From: Agaribacter marinus
GTDB lineage: Bacteria; Pseudomonadota; Gammaproteobacteria; Enterobacterales; Alteromonadaceae
Assembly (NCBI RefSeq): GCF_030160655.1
Contig: NZ_BSOT01000005.1
Location: forward strand, 2,003,546 to 2,067,545
Direction: 5' to 3'
DNA: 64,000 nt
A model generated the notes under the pieces. It did no database searches and had not been told where the DNA came from. It was given only the letters and a program-made list of their open reading frames with translations. Made by a program: the position numbers and the translations under genes. Below, one piece after another: positions 1-9,699 of this stretch (position 1 is its first letter; every line of letters begins with the position of its first letter).

Positions 1-474
1 AGAGGCACCTACGAAGGTGTTTAGATTAGAAATAGGAGAGGCAACTACTGGAGCACTATTTGGCAAAATTGAAAGCGTGAACATGTCTGAAACAGTTAAG
101 CCGCCGTCGTCTGTTGCCGAAAGTGTAATATCGAAGGACGATGCTGAAGGTACCGCTCCAGATAATACGCCATCAGAGAATTGAATATAGTCTACTTCAG
201 GCGATATTTTTACGTCGAAGGTCAAAGTTTGATTTTCAGGATCTGTAAACTTACCTTCTTGCGCAAACGGTTGAATAGAAAATTCAGTGTCTACATAATA
301 TGAAAGATCTTCGCTTTTAATATTCAAAACAGGCACTTGATTTACAACAGATGGTAATTCAGGTGCGGCAGTTTGTGAAACTGAATTCTTCTCAGAGTTG
401 CCACAAGATTGTAATAATAGAATTCCTAAAAGTAATAGAAAAGCAAAGTTTCGAGCAGTAGTTAATTTGTTCAA
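1..474 (-). CDS. Cadherin/Ig-like repeat lipoprotein, N-terminal part (runs off left edge)
   Basis: Only the first 158 codons are inside the window; the 3' end is beyond base 1. The start is a TTG at 474-472: an in-frame TAA lies 15 nt upstream, no in-frame ATG precedes it, and AAGGTG stands just before it. The first residues are basic, then a Leu/Ile-rich stretch ends in a lipobox (LLLQSC), so an exported lipoprotein is expected. From about residue 45 there is a cadherin/putative-Ig type repeat (FTDPENQTLTFDV, then ATDDGGLTVSD), followed by the start of a second repeat (NSAPVVASPI). Such repeats are common in large surface proteins of marine bacteria. The catalytic or binding role cannot be seen here. 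It is divergent from nspC. Confidence 0.75.
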   Translation of the reverse strand, partial: MNKLTTARNFAFLLLLGILLLQSCGNSEKNSVSQTAAPELPSVVNQVPVLNIKSEDLSYYVDTEFSIQPFAQEGKFTDPENQTLTFDVKISPEVDYIQFSDGVLSGAVPSASSFDITLSATDDGGLTVSDMFTLSILPNSAPVVASPISNLNTFVGAS

Positions 475-497
475 TATACACCTTAAAAATTAAACGT

Positions 498-515
498 ATG
501 TTATCGATATAACAT
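498..515. promoter_or_regulatory. Inverted repeat upstream of the left-edge lipoprotein
   Basis: ATGTTAT-CGAT-ATAACAT forms 7-bp arms around a 4-bp spacer, about 24 nt upstream of the TTG start. It could be an operator or an mRNA 5' hairpin; nothing else supports a role. The rest of the 475-749 gap is AT-rich, with no clear promoter. Confidence 0.3.
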
Positions 516-749
516 CAGTTACGTATAAGTACACTATTCTAAAAATATCCTAGACTGGTTGCTTCTCTAATAGGTGTGTTGATTCCGAGCATTGTATTTG
601 TTACGGCAGATAAACAGAGCGCCTACATATATCAACAAACCGTCGAGGCTAAACTTTTACATCAAGATAGTATCCCTAAAATTTAGCTTAGTATTTTATC
701 ACACACCTTATCAATATTTATACTAGCAACCTGTTATACGCAAAAATCA

Positions 750-1931
750 ATGGTAGAATTTAATAATGCGATACTAATGTATTTTCAATTCATGACTTAC
801 AACACACTTTATGACGACCTTCCATCGCCTTGTTACGTCTGCGAAGAAGAAAAACTAGAGGCCAATTTAAAGCTACTCGACTATGTGCAAAAACAAGCAG
901 GGGTTGATATTATTTTGGCCTTAAAAGCCTTTTCGACTTGGTCTACCTTCCCCCTAGTAAAGCAGTACCTAAAAGGCGCTACATCGAGTGGCGTTTGGGA
1001 AGCCAAACTAGCCCGTGAGGAAATAGGCAGTGATGTGCATGTATACTCCCCTGCCTATAAGCAACAAGACATAGACGAGTTAGTGGATCTTGTTGACCAC
1101 ATCTCGTTTAACTCCTTACGGCAATGGCAGCGATATCAGGCGCAAATTAAAAAGGCAGGCGTATCTGCGGGTTTGCGCATTAACCCAGAAAATCAAGAAG
1201 CAGATACTCCCTTGTATGACCCATGTGCGCCAGGGTCGCGTTTAGGCATACTTGCTGAAGACCTTGAAAATATAGATTTATCTGGTATTGACGGGTTTCA
1301 TTGCCATAACCTGTGTGAATGCGACTCTTATGCAGCAGAGAGAACACTACTAGCCATTGAAAATAAATTTGGCAAATATTTACCCACTTTAAAATGGCTA
1401 AATCTAGGTGGTGGGCATTTAATTACTCGAGAGGGCTATGATGTCGAGCATTTAATTCACACCCTAAAAGCCTTCAAAGCACGCTACCCCAACTTACATA
1501 TTATCCTAGAACCCGGCTCGGCAGTGGCTTGGCAAACTGGTGTGTTGGTATCTGAAGTCGTTGATATTGTTGAAAACCAAGGCAACATTGCGATTTTAGA
1601 TATCTCAGCAACGGCCCATATGCCAGACGTATTGGAAATGCCTTATCGGCCTACGGTTACAGGTGCCGGTTTACCGCAAGAAAAGTCATATACCTATCGT
1701 TTTGGCGGCAACTCTTGCCTAGCAGGCGACATGCTAGAAGCCTACAGTTTTGACAAACCTCTCAACATTGGTGACAAAGTCATTTTCGAAGACATGATTC
1801 ACTACACTATGGTAAAGACAACATTTTTTAACGGCGTACAACATCCTGCAATTTATGTGATTAAAAAAAATGGTAATGTCGAAATAGTGCGTGAATTCGC
1901 ATATAAAGATTTTAAGGATAAGTTGTCTTAA
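750..1931 (+). CDS. nspC: Carboxynorspermidine/carboxyspermidine decarboxylase NspC
   Basis: PLP-dependent fold III decarboxylase that removes CO2 from carboxy(nor)spermidine, the last step of the alternative polyamine route in vibrios and many marine and gut bacteria. Visible features are the PLP lysine in LALKAFS (K59), GGGH at 220-223, EPG at 254-256 and the C-terminal catalytic block GGNSCLAGD (C323, D327). Length fits the family. Similarity to the family begins around YDDLPSPCYV, so the ATG at 792 (residue 15) is an equally good start; neither start has a clear ribosome binding site. The carboxyspermidine dehydrogenase that normally accompanies it is not in the window, so the gene stands alone. 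It converges on the Oar-like receptor across a shared terminator. Confidence 0.9.
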   Translation: MVEFNNAILMYFQFMTYNTLYDDLPSPCYVCEEEKLEANLKLLDYVQKQAGVDIILALKAFSTWSTFPLVKQYLKGATSSGVWEAKLAREEIGSDVHVYSPAYKQQDIDELVDLVDHISFNSLRQWQRYQAQIKKAGVSAGLRINPENQEADTPLYDPCAPGSRLGILAEDLENIDLSGIDGFHCHNLCECDSYAAERTLLAIENKFGKYLPTLKWLNLGGGHLITREGYDVEHLIHTLKAFKARYPNLHIILEPGSAVAWQTGVLVSEVVDIVENQGNIAILDISATAHMPDVLEMPYRPTVTGAGLPQEKSYTYRFGGNSCLAGDMLEAYSFDKPLNIGDKVIFEDMIHYTMVKTTFFNGVQHPAIYVIKKNGNVEIVREFAYKDFKDKLS

Positions 1932-1966
1932 ATTTATCAGTAGCGAAGTAAGCATTAAGACATAAA

Positions 1967-1996
1967 AAAAAGCCGGAGAAACATCTCCGGCTTTTA
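1967..1996. terminator. Bidirectional rho-independent terminator (nspC / Oar-like receptor 1)
   Basis: A GC-rich stem (AAGCCGGAGA with TCTCCGGCTT, loop AACA) is flanked by A-run and T-run on the two sides. It can therefore end both the rightward nspC transcript and the leftward receptor transcript. Confidence 0.85.
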
Positions 1997-2016
1997 ATCA
2001 ACTTAATTGCATCAAA

Positions 2017-5000
2017 TTAGAATTTATAGTTGATGCCAAACTGAACCTGCCAAACAGATTGAGCTAATAATTCAAGGTTTTCTATGCGGTCTTGATTATT
2101 AAATCTAAGGTACCTGTACTGTCCATTGTCGATAACGGCAGAAGCAACATTACGGTCAAAGTCTGCTCTGGTGCGCTCTACACGACCCCAGTCATCATTC
2201 AAAAGATTACCGAAGTTCTCAATATCTAGTGTCACGACTAAACTATGGTCTTCATGGAATGCTGGCAACTCTTGCTGGAATCTTACATTTACCAATGTAG
2301 TCCAACTTGAATTATCACCGTTACGTGGCGCGATACCACCAGCGTATTGAGCTAGCTCAGAATTATTGATGTAATCAAAGAACGCTTGTTGCGTAGCTGC
2401 ATCGCCACCAAATGAAGCTGACGAGAACAAGGGATCATTTGGACCAGAAGGTACATAGAACAAGTGACCCGCGTTGTCATGACGACTTTCGCGAGCACAA
2501 CGTCCTTGGCGGCCGCGACTGTCAATACCACCAAAAACGCCGCCTTCAAATTCAAGCACACAGGCGTTGTTTTCATCAAACGTATAGCTGTATGGCTGAC
2601 CCGAACGACGAGTGGCAAACATAGATACTTTGCTTTCGTAACCACTGAAGAATTCTTTAGACCAGTTGAAACGCAACTTAAAGAGGTGTTCTGTTTGGAA
2701 GTTTGAAATGCCTTCACTTGGTTGTTGACGGTCGAAAGCTGCAAAATCAGAGTAGTTGGATGTTGCCGTTGCTTCTGTGCCATAACCAATATCTTGTACA
2801 TCAGCATTGGTATAGCTGAAGAACATATCAAAGTTACCAGCCTCTGTTTCCCAGTCATTTGTTGCCGACAAGGCAATAAGCTGACCTTTACCACCATCGT
2901 CAAATGAGCCAATCACAATGGCTTCAGGTGCCCCTGCACAGTCATACACACCGCGACCATCTGGCGCCGTCACATTTGGTAACGGGCTAACACAACGTTG
3001 GTCAAACCAATACGATGAGTTCTCTAACTTGTTGTACAAGAAGTCTGCTGAGAACAACCAACCGTCACCCAGTACTGGTAAGTCAACATAATAAGCCGCA
3101 CCTAAACTGAACTTCCATGTGGTAGGAATCTCAAAGTCAGGGCTAAGTGCATTTACAGAACCATCAGTAGCTTTAGTTGCAAGCGTATTAAGAACATCTT
3201 GAGGAATATACTGCCCTGTAGAAGCGTCTGGCGTAGTAGGTACATTAATCACACCAGAAGCATTAGAGCTATCCGAAATTACACCGTCATTAGAGTAACT
3301 ATTCGAAATCCATACAGCTGGTGAACCACCAGAGAAACGCCCGATACCACCACGAACAGTGATGTCATCAGTCGCTAACCATTCGAATGAAAATCTAGGG
3401 AGTACTAAATCTAAACCATCAATATCAGTAGTATTTGAATAACCATAACGGTTAACAAAGTTCTGATTTTCTCTAATTGAGCCTTCTGATTCAAACCAGT
3501 CATAACGTAAACCAAAATCAAGCACTAAATACGGATTTACATCCCAAGAATCTTGTACGTACAAGGAGTTTGAGTTATATCCCCAAATCGCTCTAAGGTC
3601 GTTTTCATTATTGGTTACGGCATTGTTATATAGTAACTCTGATGCTGTGGCGTTGCGCAAGTCTTCAATACTATCAAAAGCATAAGAGCCTTCTGAGTTT
3701 TGCGCAAACAAGTTGTTTACGTCCACTTCTTCACGTTCAAAACCTGCTTTAAGGATATGATCACCAACAACGTATTCTGCTGCAAACTTAACCGTTAAAA
3801 AGTCTTGACTTAACTCGTTACCATGACGGAACCGATCAGGGCCAATCGACAAATAGGTTGAATCTCCATCTACTTCACGTAAGAAAACAGCAAAATTAGG
3901 AAACTCTGCGCCATTCAAAGAGTTTTGACCCGTTTTTTGACTTGTGCTAGCAATCTTAAATTGTGTCGAAAAGTCTGCTGTCCAATCAGAAAATACGTGT
4001 GCAATATAGCTCTCAATTTTTTCAGAACGGTCATACCACGCAGATGACGCACCCAGCGTATCACCGAAGACGGTAAAGTTGTTACCGCGTTGCTCACGAA
4101 TGGTATTACCATCAGTCGATAGATAAGTAAACTTCGCACGGTGGTCATCATTGATGTTCCAATCGATATTCGCGAGAATTTTCTCATCTTCCGCTGGCGC
4201 TTTTTCGAACCCACCGATATCGAAACCCCATACATCAGACACGATTTGTCTGACCTGAGCTACGTCATCAAGGGTTATATTAGGTTCGATGTTTAGTGCA
4301 CCAGAACCCACAGGGCCATCGCGAAGTGGTGCAGTTTCTTCATACGTATCGTAAGCTACAAAGAAGAATAATTTATCTTTGATGATTGGACCGCCAAGGG
4401 TAGCAACAAAAGTTTCTTCCTCAAATGTAAAATCTAGGTTATCATCACGGCTTTTATCACCAATGAGTGAATCGTCAGTGGTAAAGTAGCTGAATGAACC
4501 ATGAAATTCATTAGTACCTGATTTTGTTACTGCATTTACAGTACCGCCAGTAAAACCATTATACTCAACGTCAAACGGTGCCGTCAGGATAGACAAAGAC
4601 TCGATCGCGTCAAAAGAAATTGGCGAGCGCTGCGTAGGGAAACCATTGTCATTCAAACCAAAACGGTCATTTAACGCTACACCGTCAACTGTCAATGAGT
4701 TGAAACGGTTGTTTGCACCTGCAATCGTTAAGGCTTTCGCGTCGTTCGCGAAGTTAACCGCCGCAAAAGGGTTTTGCGCCGCTGCATCAGTTATGTCACG
4801 GTCAATTGACGCCACTTGATTTAATGCTTCAAGACCAAGGCTAGTACTTAATCCATCGTTTGAAAAGCCTGCTGTCGCCGTTGCAGAACCAATAACCGCA
4901 ATTACTTCTGTTTGCGTACTTGATTCAACGGTAACTGGTAAAGACAAGGCTTGGTCAAGTGACAAATAAACGTCATCCACTTGTACCGGTGCAAAACCGT

Positions 5001-5265
5001 CGCCTGTAACAACAATCGTATATGGACCACCAACACGTAAACCACGTGCTGAGAAAGAGCCATTTTCGTTAGTTGTTGCCGTCGAAGCAGTACCAGACGG
5101 TGTATGAATAATAGTGATTGTCGCATTTGAATAGATAGTGCCTGATTCAGTTGCAACACTACCTTTAATTGAGGAGGTGGTTGATTGTGCCATTGCAGCG
5201 GTTGATAGCCCCACTGACAAAGCAACAGCAACAGCTATTTTGCTGAATGTGTTCTTCGCACGCAT
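2017..5265 (-). CDS. Oar-like TonB-dependent outer-membrane receptor 1
   Basis: 1082-residue outer-membrane protein. A signal peptide (cleavage near AMAQS, residues 24-28) is followed by a carboxypeptidase-regulatory-like beta-sandwich (about 30-110), a TonB-box-like segment (EVIAVIGS), a plug domain (about 140-260, with FTGGTVNAVTKSGTNEFHG) and a long Oar-type barrel ending in an aromatic residue (NYKF). This domain order is typical of the Oar family, whose substrates are mostly unknown. The start ATG has AGGGAA upstream. A PHO-box-like promoter lies 84 bp upstream, so induction by phosphate limitation is inferred. The next gene upstream is a clear paralogue with the same promoter block; the two are separated by a terminator and are transcribed independently. 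Confidence 0.9.
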   Translation of the reverse strand: MRAKNTFSKIAVAVALSVGLSTAAMAQSTTSSIKGSVATESGTIYSNATITIIHTPSGTASTATTNENGSFSARGLRVGGPYTIVVTGDGFAPVQVDDVYLSLDQALSLPVTVESSTQTEVIAVIGSATATAGFSNDGLSTSLGLEALNQVASIDRDITDAAAQNPFAAVNFANDAKALTIAGANNRFNSLTVDGVALNDRFGLNDNGFPTQRSPISFDAIESLSILTAPFDVEYNGFTGGTVNAVTKSGTNEFHGSFSYFTTDDSLIGDKSRDDNLDFTFEEETFVATLGGPIIKDKLFFFVAYDTYEETAPLRDGPVGSGALNIEPNITLDDVAQVRQIVSDVWGFDIGGFEKAPAEDEKILANIDWNINDDHRAKFTYLSTDGNTIREQRGNNFTVFGDTLGASSAWYDRSEKIESYIAHVFSDWTADFSTQFKIASTSQKTGQNSLNGAEFPNFAVFLREVDGDSTYLSIGPDRFRHGNELSQDFLTVKFAAEYVVGDHILKAGFEREEVDVNNLFAQNSEGSYAFDSIEDLRNATASELLYNNAVTNNENDLRAIWGYNSNSLYVQDSWDVNPYLVLDFGLRYDWFESEGSIRENQNFVNRYGYSNTTDIDGLDLVLPRFSFEWLATDDITVRGGIGRFSGGSPAVWISNSYSNDGVISDSSNASGVINVPTTPDASTGQYIPQDVLNTLATKATDGSVNALSPDFEIPTTWKFSLGAAYYVDLPVLGDGWLFSADFLYNKLENSSYWFDQRCVSPLPNVTAPDGRGVYDCAGAPEAIVIGSFDDGGKGQLIALSATNDWETEAGNFDMFFSYTNADVQDIGYGTEATATSNYSDFAAFDRQQPSEGISNFQTEHLFKLRFNWSKEFFSGYESKVSMFATRRSGQPYSYTFDENNACVLEFEGGVFGGIDSRGRQGRCARESRHDNAGHLFYVPSGPNDPLFSSASFGGDAATQQAFFDYINNSELAQYAGGIAPRNGDNSSWTTLVNVRFQQELPAFHEDHSLVVTLDIENFGNLLNDDWGRVERTRADFDRNVASAVIDNGQYRYLRFNNQDRIENLELLAQSVWQVQFGINYKF

Positions 5266-5326
5266 GTTTGTTTCCCTATTTGTTTATTAATGTGTTTATC
5301 AATCAGTTATAGATTATTTTTTTTAC

Positions 5327-5412
5327 GGGCAGATTGTCCTCGCATAATATGACACTTTTATTACAGAATTACTATATTCACGTTTATGTAACTTAACCAA
5401 ATGGTCTAGTTT
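5327..5412. repeat. Duplicated upstream region, copy 1
   Basis: This 86-bp block matches 8857-8942 without gaps at 75 of 86 positions. It covers the -10, the PHO-box-like site and a far-upstream element containing ACCAAATGGT (5396-5405), the best-conserved part. Between this block and the next gene (5413-5600) I see nothing recognisable except AT-rich sequence. Confidence 0.85.
5333..5366 (-). promoter_or_regulatory. PHO-box-like promoter of Oar-like receptor 1
   Basis: On the minus strand CTGTAAT-AAAA-GTGTCAT (5366-5349) forms two 7-mers with an 11-bp period, the geometry of PhoB sites. A -10-like GACAAT (5338-5333) follows after exactly 10 bp. This is the same layout as the other five sites in the window. 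Confidence 0.75.
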
Positions 5413-5603
5413 TCATATTTGCAAACAATCACCATAAAACTGTCAATCTATGCGACAAATGTGCACAACAAATATAGTAGCTGATTTAGAATAACGGAAA
5501 TTATGTTTACTTTCTATTCCCATGCGTGCTGGTGCTATTTCGAATATCTGCAGTCCATCGAATGGGTATCCACACCGTAATGATGCAAAATTATATAATG
5601 CAC

Positions 5604-5636
5604 GAAAAAAAAGCGGCTTCTCAAAAGAGAAGCCGC
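5604..5636 (-). terminator. Rho-independent terminator of Oar-like receptor 2
   Basis: Perfect 10-bp stem GCGGCTTCTC/GAGAAGCCGC with a 4-nt loop. On the minus strand it is followed by eight T residues, just after the stop codon of the upstream receptor gene. Confidence 0.9.
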
Positions 5637-5664
5637 CTAACTTACATCGTATAAATTCGATTTT

Positions 5665-8600
5665 CTAGAACGTATACTTCACACCGATTTTTAATCGCCA
5701 TGCTGACTCTTCAACATTAAACTGATTAAAGTTACGGGTATCAGTACCTCTGAAGCGCTCTTGATAAACGTATTGACCTGCATCATTGACATCATAATCC
5801 ACGATAATTTGTTGCGGAAATCTAAAGTCATAAAATTTACCCCAATCATCGTTCAAGAAATTTGCAAAATTTGCAATGGTAAAATATACAAGCCCTTTGT
5901 GCTCTTCTGTAAAGCCAGGAATTTCTTGCGAAACGTATAAGTCACTCGTGGTTACCCACGGTTGAGTTGAATCATACTTGCCACCAAATCCACCAGGAGT
6001 GCCGGTTAAGCCAGCTTGCTCAAACACCGCTGCGATTTCTTCGTAACTTAAACCTGCAGAAAAGTCGACAGCAGGATCGTTTGGACCCGTAGGAATATAA
6101 GGTAAATAAACATCAGAATCATCTAAGTCTGACTGATCGCCAAGATCACCATCTCTAAATGCGCCAAGTGTCCACGAAAATGGACGCCCTGAACGTCTTT
6201 CAAAAAACAAGTTAACGTTGGTCTCATAGCCAGCAAACAACTCGGTTTTATAGCCAAAATTAAACACGAGTCTATGCTCAATTTCATAAAATGCCGTATC
6301 TACTAAAGGCGTGTTTCTGTTTTCTACCACTTCAAACTGATAGTTTGAAATCGCACGTGAACTAGTGCCTGGATTTGCTTCAGTGATATCTTGGTTGGTA
6401 TACGATCCTGAAAATGAGATCCCATTGTCCCAAATCTTGCTCAAGGACGTTGTAAAAATTAAACTTTCACCAGCATCATCAGAGTTGGTTAACTGAATGT
6501 CATGGTTTCCGGCGAAATCGGTGTTGTCATAAACGTTATCCCAGATAATCCGTCCACCATCGACCGTGCGTCTCCCGTTATCTACACGAGACAAATCAAT
6601 CCAGTAAGCGCCATCCTGCTTATCCACGTAGATAAACTCCGTTGACCATGCGAAATCCTCACCCAATGACGGAATGTCAAATACAACGTCGGTGGCAATT
6701 TGATAACGCCAATCTGACGGCATTTCAAAGTCGGGATCTATTGAGTTAGTATTGCCTGCACCTTGAACTAAAGCGTCTACAGCACGTTGTGGAATTGCGT
6801 TAAAGTTGACATCAGCGCCGCTTACATCATCAAATTCAACGCTATCAATGGTAACTCCGTCAACTGTATACGCATTCGCCACCCACACCAATGGGAAACC
6901 ACCACTAAAGCGGCCTACACCACCTCGCACTGTAACATTTTCACTAGCATCCCATTCAAAACCGATACGCGGGAGCAATATATCAAACCCGTCTAAGTTT
7001 TCAGTGTTTTCGAAGCCATAGGTGTTAACAAAGTTGGCGTTTAAATTAGGAGAGCCGTCGGCTGAAAGATGCTCGTAACGTAAACCTGCAGTAACAGTGA
7101 AATCCTCAAAAAGGTCAAATGTGGCATCCGCATATAGTACCGTTTGCATAGTTTCTACATCGTAAGAAGCGTCATTGGGGTTATTTGTGAAGGCGTTGCC
7201 ATAAACAAACTCTTCTGGCGTTCTATTCTCAAAACTTGCCAATGAATCAAATCCCCAAACGCCATCAGAATCTTCAACAAACAAGTTAAAGTTGTTCGTT
7301 TTCTCTACTTCAACACCAAAGTTGTATTCAACTTCATTGGGAAAATAGTTTGCATGAAACCCGATACTCAATACTTCATTGCCTAATTCATTTGCATGAC
7401 GAAACTCATCTTGCCCAATGATAAAGTCAACACCACTCTCCCCCCTCACATTAACTTCACCGAGAGAAGAATTTGTAATTGACGCTTGTTCAAACTCTTT
7501 ATATGACAGGCTAAACTCCGAAGAAAAAACATCTGTCCAATCAGAATACAAATGCGCCGTGTAAAATGTATTGGTTTGCTCTCTTGTCCACGCATTAGAC
7601 GCAAACCTTACTTCATCTGGGTCGTCATTGAATGCTTCAGCGCTGCTTCCATCCTGATCGCTATAGGTAAAGTCAGCACGGTGATTTTCGCTTATGTTCC
7701 AATCCAATTTTATAAGTAACTTAGTGTCCTCATCCGGCGCAGGTGCACCACCGATTGCATCCGAAATCCCGTAGGTTGAGTTTAAAATATCTGCCACTCT
7801 GTTTACTTCTTCAATAACTTCAGCAGGATAAGTTGACGGATTGAAATCAAGTACGATGTCTTCTTCAAATTTCTCATAGGATGCAAAAACGAATAGCTTG
7901 TCTTTTATGATTGGTGCGCCAAAAGTGAAGCCATAAGACTCTTCTTTATTGTCAACCTCAAACTCATTCTCTGAAATTCTGTCATCAACGGCATCGCCTG
8001 CAGTGGGGAACTGTTCGTAAAACACAGAACCACTAATTTCGTTAGTACCGGATTTAGTAACCACGTTTATATTACCGCCACTAAATTCACCCGCTCGAGC
8101 TTTGAACGGTGCAAATTCAACGGATACTTGCTCAACAGCATCAAGCGATATTGGCGGCCTATTGGTTGGATAACCGTTTCCTTGCAAACCAAAGGTATCA
8201 TTGATGCCCACACCGTCAATTGTCACCGCATTGAATTTTGGGTTACTACCCGCGATGCTCAAGGTTTCACCGGATGGATCCACAACAGCAAGCGGGTTGG
8301 CGCGAATAACATCCTTTAAGTCGCGATTCACAGTAGCTACACTATTAATATAGTCTTCCCCAAAGCTGGAGTTTGCGCCGCTATTTGCAAAAAAGTCTCT
8401 AGATCCCACAACCGTTATTTTTTCTAGACTTTGTTTTGGCGTTAACTGAGTGTTTAGTTCGAATGTATCATTTAGGCTAACAAACACGTCATCAATGACC
8501 TGCCCTTGAAACGTATCTGAAGAAATTGTAATCGTGTAAGGGCCACCTACACGAAGCCCTCTGGCTGAAAAGGCGCCATCGCTGTTCGCGTTAACTGTCT

Positions 8601-8784
8601 TAACCGTACCTGAAGCGTTGTGAATTATGGTTATTGTGGCATCGGGTGCTGGATTACCGCTGGGTCCGACAACAACACCGCGCATTGCGGAAGACTGTCC
8701 ACTATTAGCTATGGCGGTCGTCGACAAACCGACAGATAAAGCAACAGCAACAGCCAGTTTGCTGAGTTTGGTCTTTGATAACAT
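5665..8784 (-). CDS. Oar-like TonB-dependent outer-membrane receptor 2
   Basis: 1039-residue paralogue of the receptor at 2017-5265. It has the same N-terminus (signal peptide ending near AIANS, then a carboxypeptidase-regulatory-like domain with SARGLRVGGPYTI), a TonB-box-like LEKITVVGS, a plug with FSGGNINVVTKSGTNEISG, and a barrel ending in an aromatic residue (KYTF). The ATG is preceded by AGGGAAA. The barrel has diverged more than the N-terminal part, which suggests different ligands for the two copies. A PHO-box-like promoter lies 95 bp upstream. Substrate unknown. Presumed to be energised by a TonB/ExbBD complex, possibly the one at 24.6-28.3 kb, which carries the same kind of promoter. 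Confidence 0.9.
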   Translation of the reverse strand: MLSKTKLSKLAVAVALSVGLSTTAIANSGQSSAMRGVVVGPSGNPAPDATITIIHNASGTVKTVNANSDGAFSARGLRVGGPYTITISSDTFQGQVIDDVFVSLNDTFELNTQLTPKQSLEKITVVGSRDFFANSGANSSFGEDYINSVATVNRDLKDVIRANPLAVVDPSGETLSIAGSNPKFNAVTIDGVGINDTFGLQGNGYPTNRPPISLDAVEQVSVEFAPFKARAGEFSGGNINVVTKSGTNEISGSVFYEQFPTAGDAVDDRISENEFEVDNKEESYGFTFGAPIIKDKLFVFASYEKFEEDIVLDFNPSTYPAEVIEEVNRVADILNSTYGISDAIGGAPAPDEDTKLLIKLDWNISENHRADFTYSDQDGSSAEAFNDDPDEVRFASNAWTREQTNTFYTAHLYSDWTDVFSSEFSLSYKEFEQASITNSSLGEVNVRGESGVDFIIGQDEFRHANELGNEVLSIGFHANYFPNEVEYNFGVEVEKTNNFNLFVEDSDGVWGFDSLASFENRTPEEFVYGNAFTNNPNDASYDVETMQTVLYADATFDLFEDFTVTAGLRYEHLSADGSPNLNANFVNTYGFENTENLDGFDILLPRIGFEWDASENVTVRGGVGRFSGGFPLVWVANAYTVDGVTIDSVEFDDVSGADVNFNAIPQRAVDALVQGAGNTNSIDPDFEMPSDWRYQIATDVVFDIPSLGEDFAWSTEFIYVDKQDGAYWIDLSRVDNGRRTVDGGRIIWDNVYDNTDFAGNHDIQLTNSDDAGESLIFTTSLSKIWDNGISFSGSYTNQDITEANPGTSSRAISNYQFEVVENRNTPLVDTAFYEIEHRLVFNFGYKTELFAGYETNVNLFFERRSGRPFSWTLGAFRDGDLGDQSDLDDSDVYLPYIPTGPNDPAVDFSAGLSYEEIAAVFEQAGLTGTPGGFGGKYDSTQPWVTTSDLYVSQEIPGFTEEHKGLVYFTIANFANFLNDDWGKFYDFRFPQQIIVDYDVNDAGQYVYQERFRGTDTRNFNQFNVEESAWRLKIGVKYTF

Positions 8785-8856
8785 GATTTTCCCTATGAAT
8801 TTTAAATATATTTATTGTTTTCGTTGTCTGAATTATTTTAGTTTTTCAGTTTTGGT

Positions 8857-8942
8857 GGGCAGATTGTCCACGCACAATATGACATTTTTATTGCAAAATT
8901 ACCATCTTCATATTTATGTAACTTAACCAAATGGTCCACTTT
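8857..8942. repeat. Duplicated upstream region, copy 2
   Basis: Matches 5327-5412 at 75 of 86 positions without gaps. The far-upstream ACCAAATGGT element (8926-8935) lies about 30 bp upstream of the PHO-box-like site, as in copy 1. Confidence 0.85.
8863..8896 (-). promoter_or_regulatory. PHO-box-like promoter of Oar-like receptor 2
   Basis: Minus strand TTGCAAT-AAAA-ATGTCAT (8896-8879), then 10 bp, then GACAAT (8868-8863). The first half-site is weaker (GCAAT instead of GTAAT), but spacing and -10 are the same as for receptor 1. Confidence 0.7.
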
Positions 8943-9057
8943 AATTTGACTGTTTATTGAACAGAATTACGCTAATAAAGCACAATGCGCCGCATGTATT
9001 TGCTTGCGCAAGCAGTAAGTTGTAAAGTTGGTCTAACCACATGAAGAATAGAAATCT

Positions 9058-9699
9058 ATGCAAAAGCCAATAATAATAGCTATATCAGGCGCTTCAGGTT
9101 CTGGTAAGTCTTTGTTTACCCAAAACCTTTGTTTAAAACTAGGACAGAACAATCAAGAGATTCTTGTACTTCAAGAAGATCACTATTACAAAGCGCAAGA
9201 TCATATATCTGTCGAAAAACGCGCAGATACTAATTACGATCACCCCGATGCATTTGAACACGACCTGCTCGCTGACCACTTATCACAATTATTAGGCAAT
9301 AAGCCGATTCAATATCCGTCTTACTGTTACAAAACGCATACCCGCTTGAAAGAATTTGAAACAATTAAACAAGCGCCGATCATTATTATTGAAGGAATTA
9401 TGCTGCTAACTCAAGTGCACTTATTTGACTATTTTGATCTTAAGGTGTTTGTTGATACGGCACCCGACGTATGTTTGATGCGCAGAATGCTGCGCGATAC
9501 TCAAGAACGTGGCAGAACAATTGAGTCGGTGGCTAAGCAATACGAAACGACTGTTAAACCGATGTATCACAAATTTATCGAACCCAGTAAAAATTTCGCA
9601 GACCTTATCATTCCTCACGGCGGTGAAAATCATTTAGCCGTCGACGTTGTAAGTGCGTTCTTACTCAACCCACAAAATGGAAGTCTTATACATGGTTAG
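9058..9699 (+). CDS. udk: Uridine kinase
   Basis: 213-residue P-loop kinase of the uridine kinase/phosphoribulokinase family that phosphorylates uridine (and usually cytidine) to the monophosphate in pyrimidine salvage. Visible features are the Walker A motif GASGSGKS (11-18), the segment [10 protein letters not shown] that holds the catalytic and nucleoside-binding acids, IIIEGIMLL in the core strand, and [12 protein letters not shown], the lid region with substrate-contacting arginines. It is first in a three-gene operon; its last 8 bases overlap the start of nupC, so uptake and phosphorylation of nucleosides are probably coupled. The ribosome binding site is weak. Some related kinases act on other substrates, but the neighbours favour uridine. 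Confidence 0.85.
   Translation: MQKPIIIAISGASGSGKSLFTQNLCLKLGQNNQEILVLQEDHYYKAQDHISVEKRADTNYDHPDAFEHDLLADHLSQLLGNKPIQYPSYCYKTHTRLKEFETIKQAPIIIIEGIMLLTQVHLFDYFDLKVFVDTAPDVCLMRRMLRDTQERGRTIESVAKQYETTVKPMYHKFIEPSKNFADLIIPHGGENHLAVDVVSAFLLNPQNGSLIHG

Noticed and set aside
2352-2912. 186-residue open frame overlapping the first Oar-like receptor on the same strand
   Set aside because: It lies entirely inside the receptor in another frame, has no ribosome binding site and no family-like sequence.
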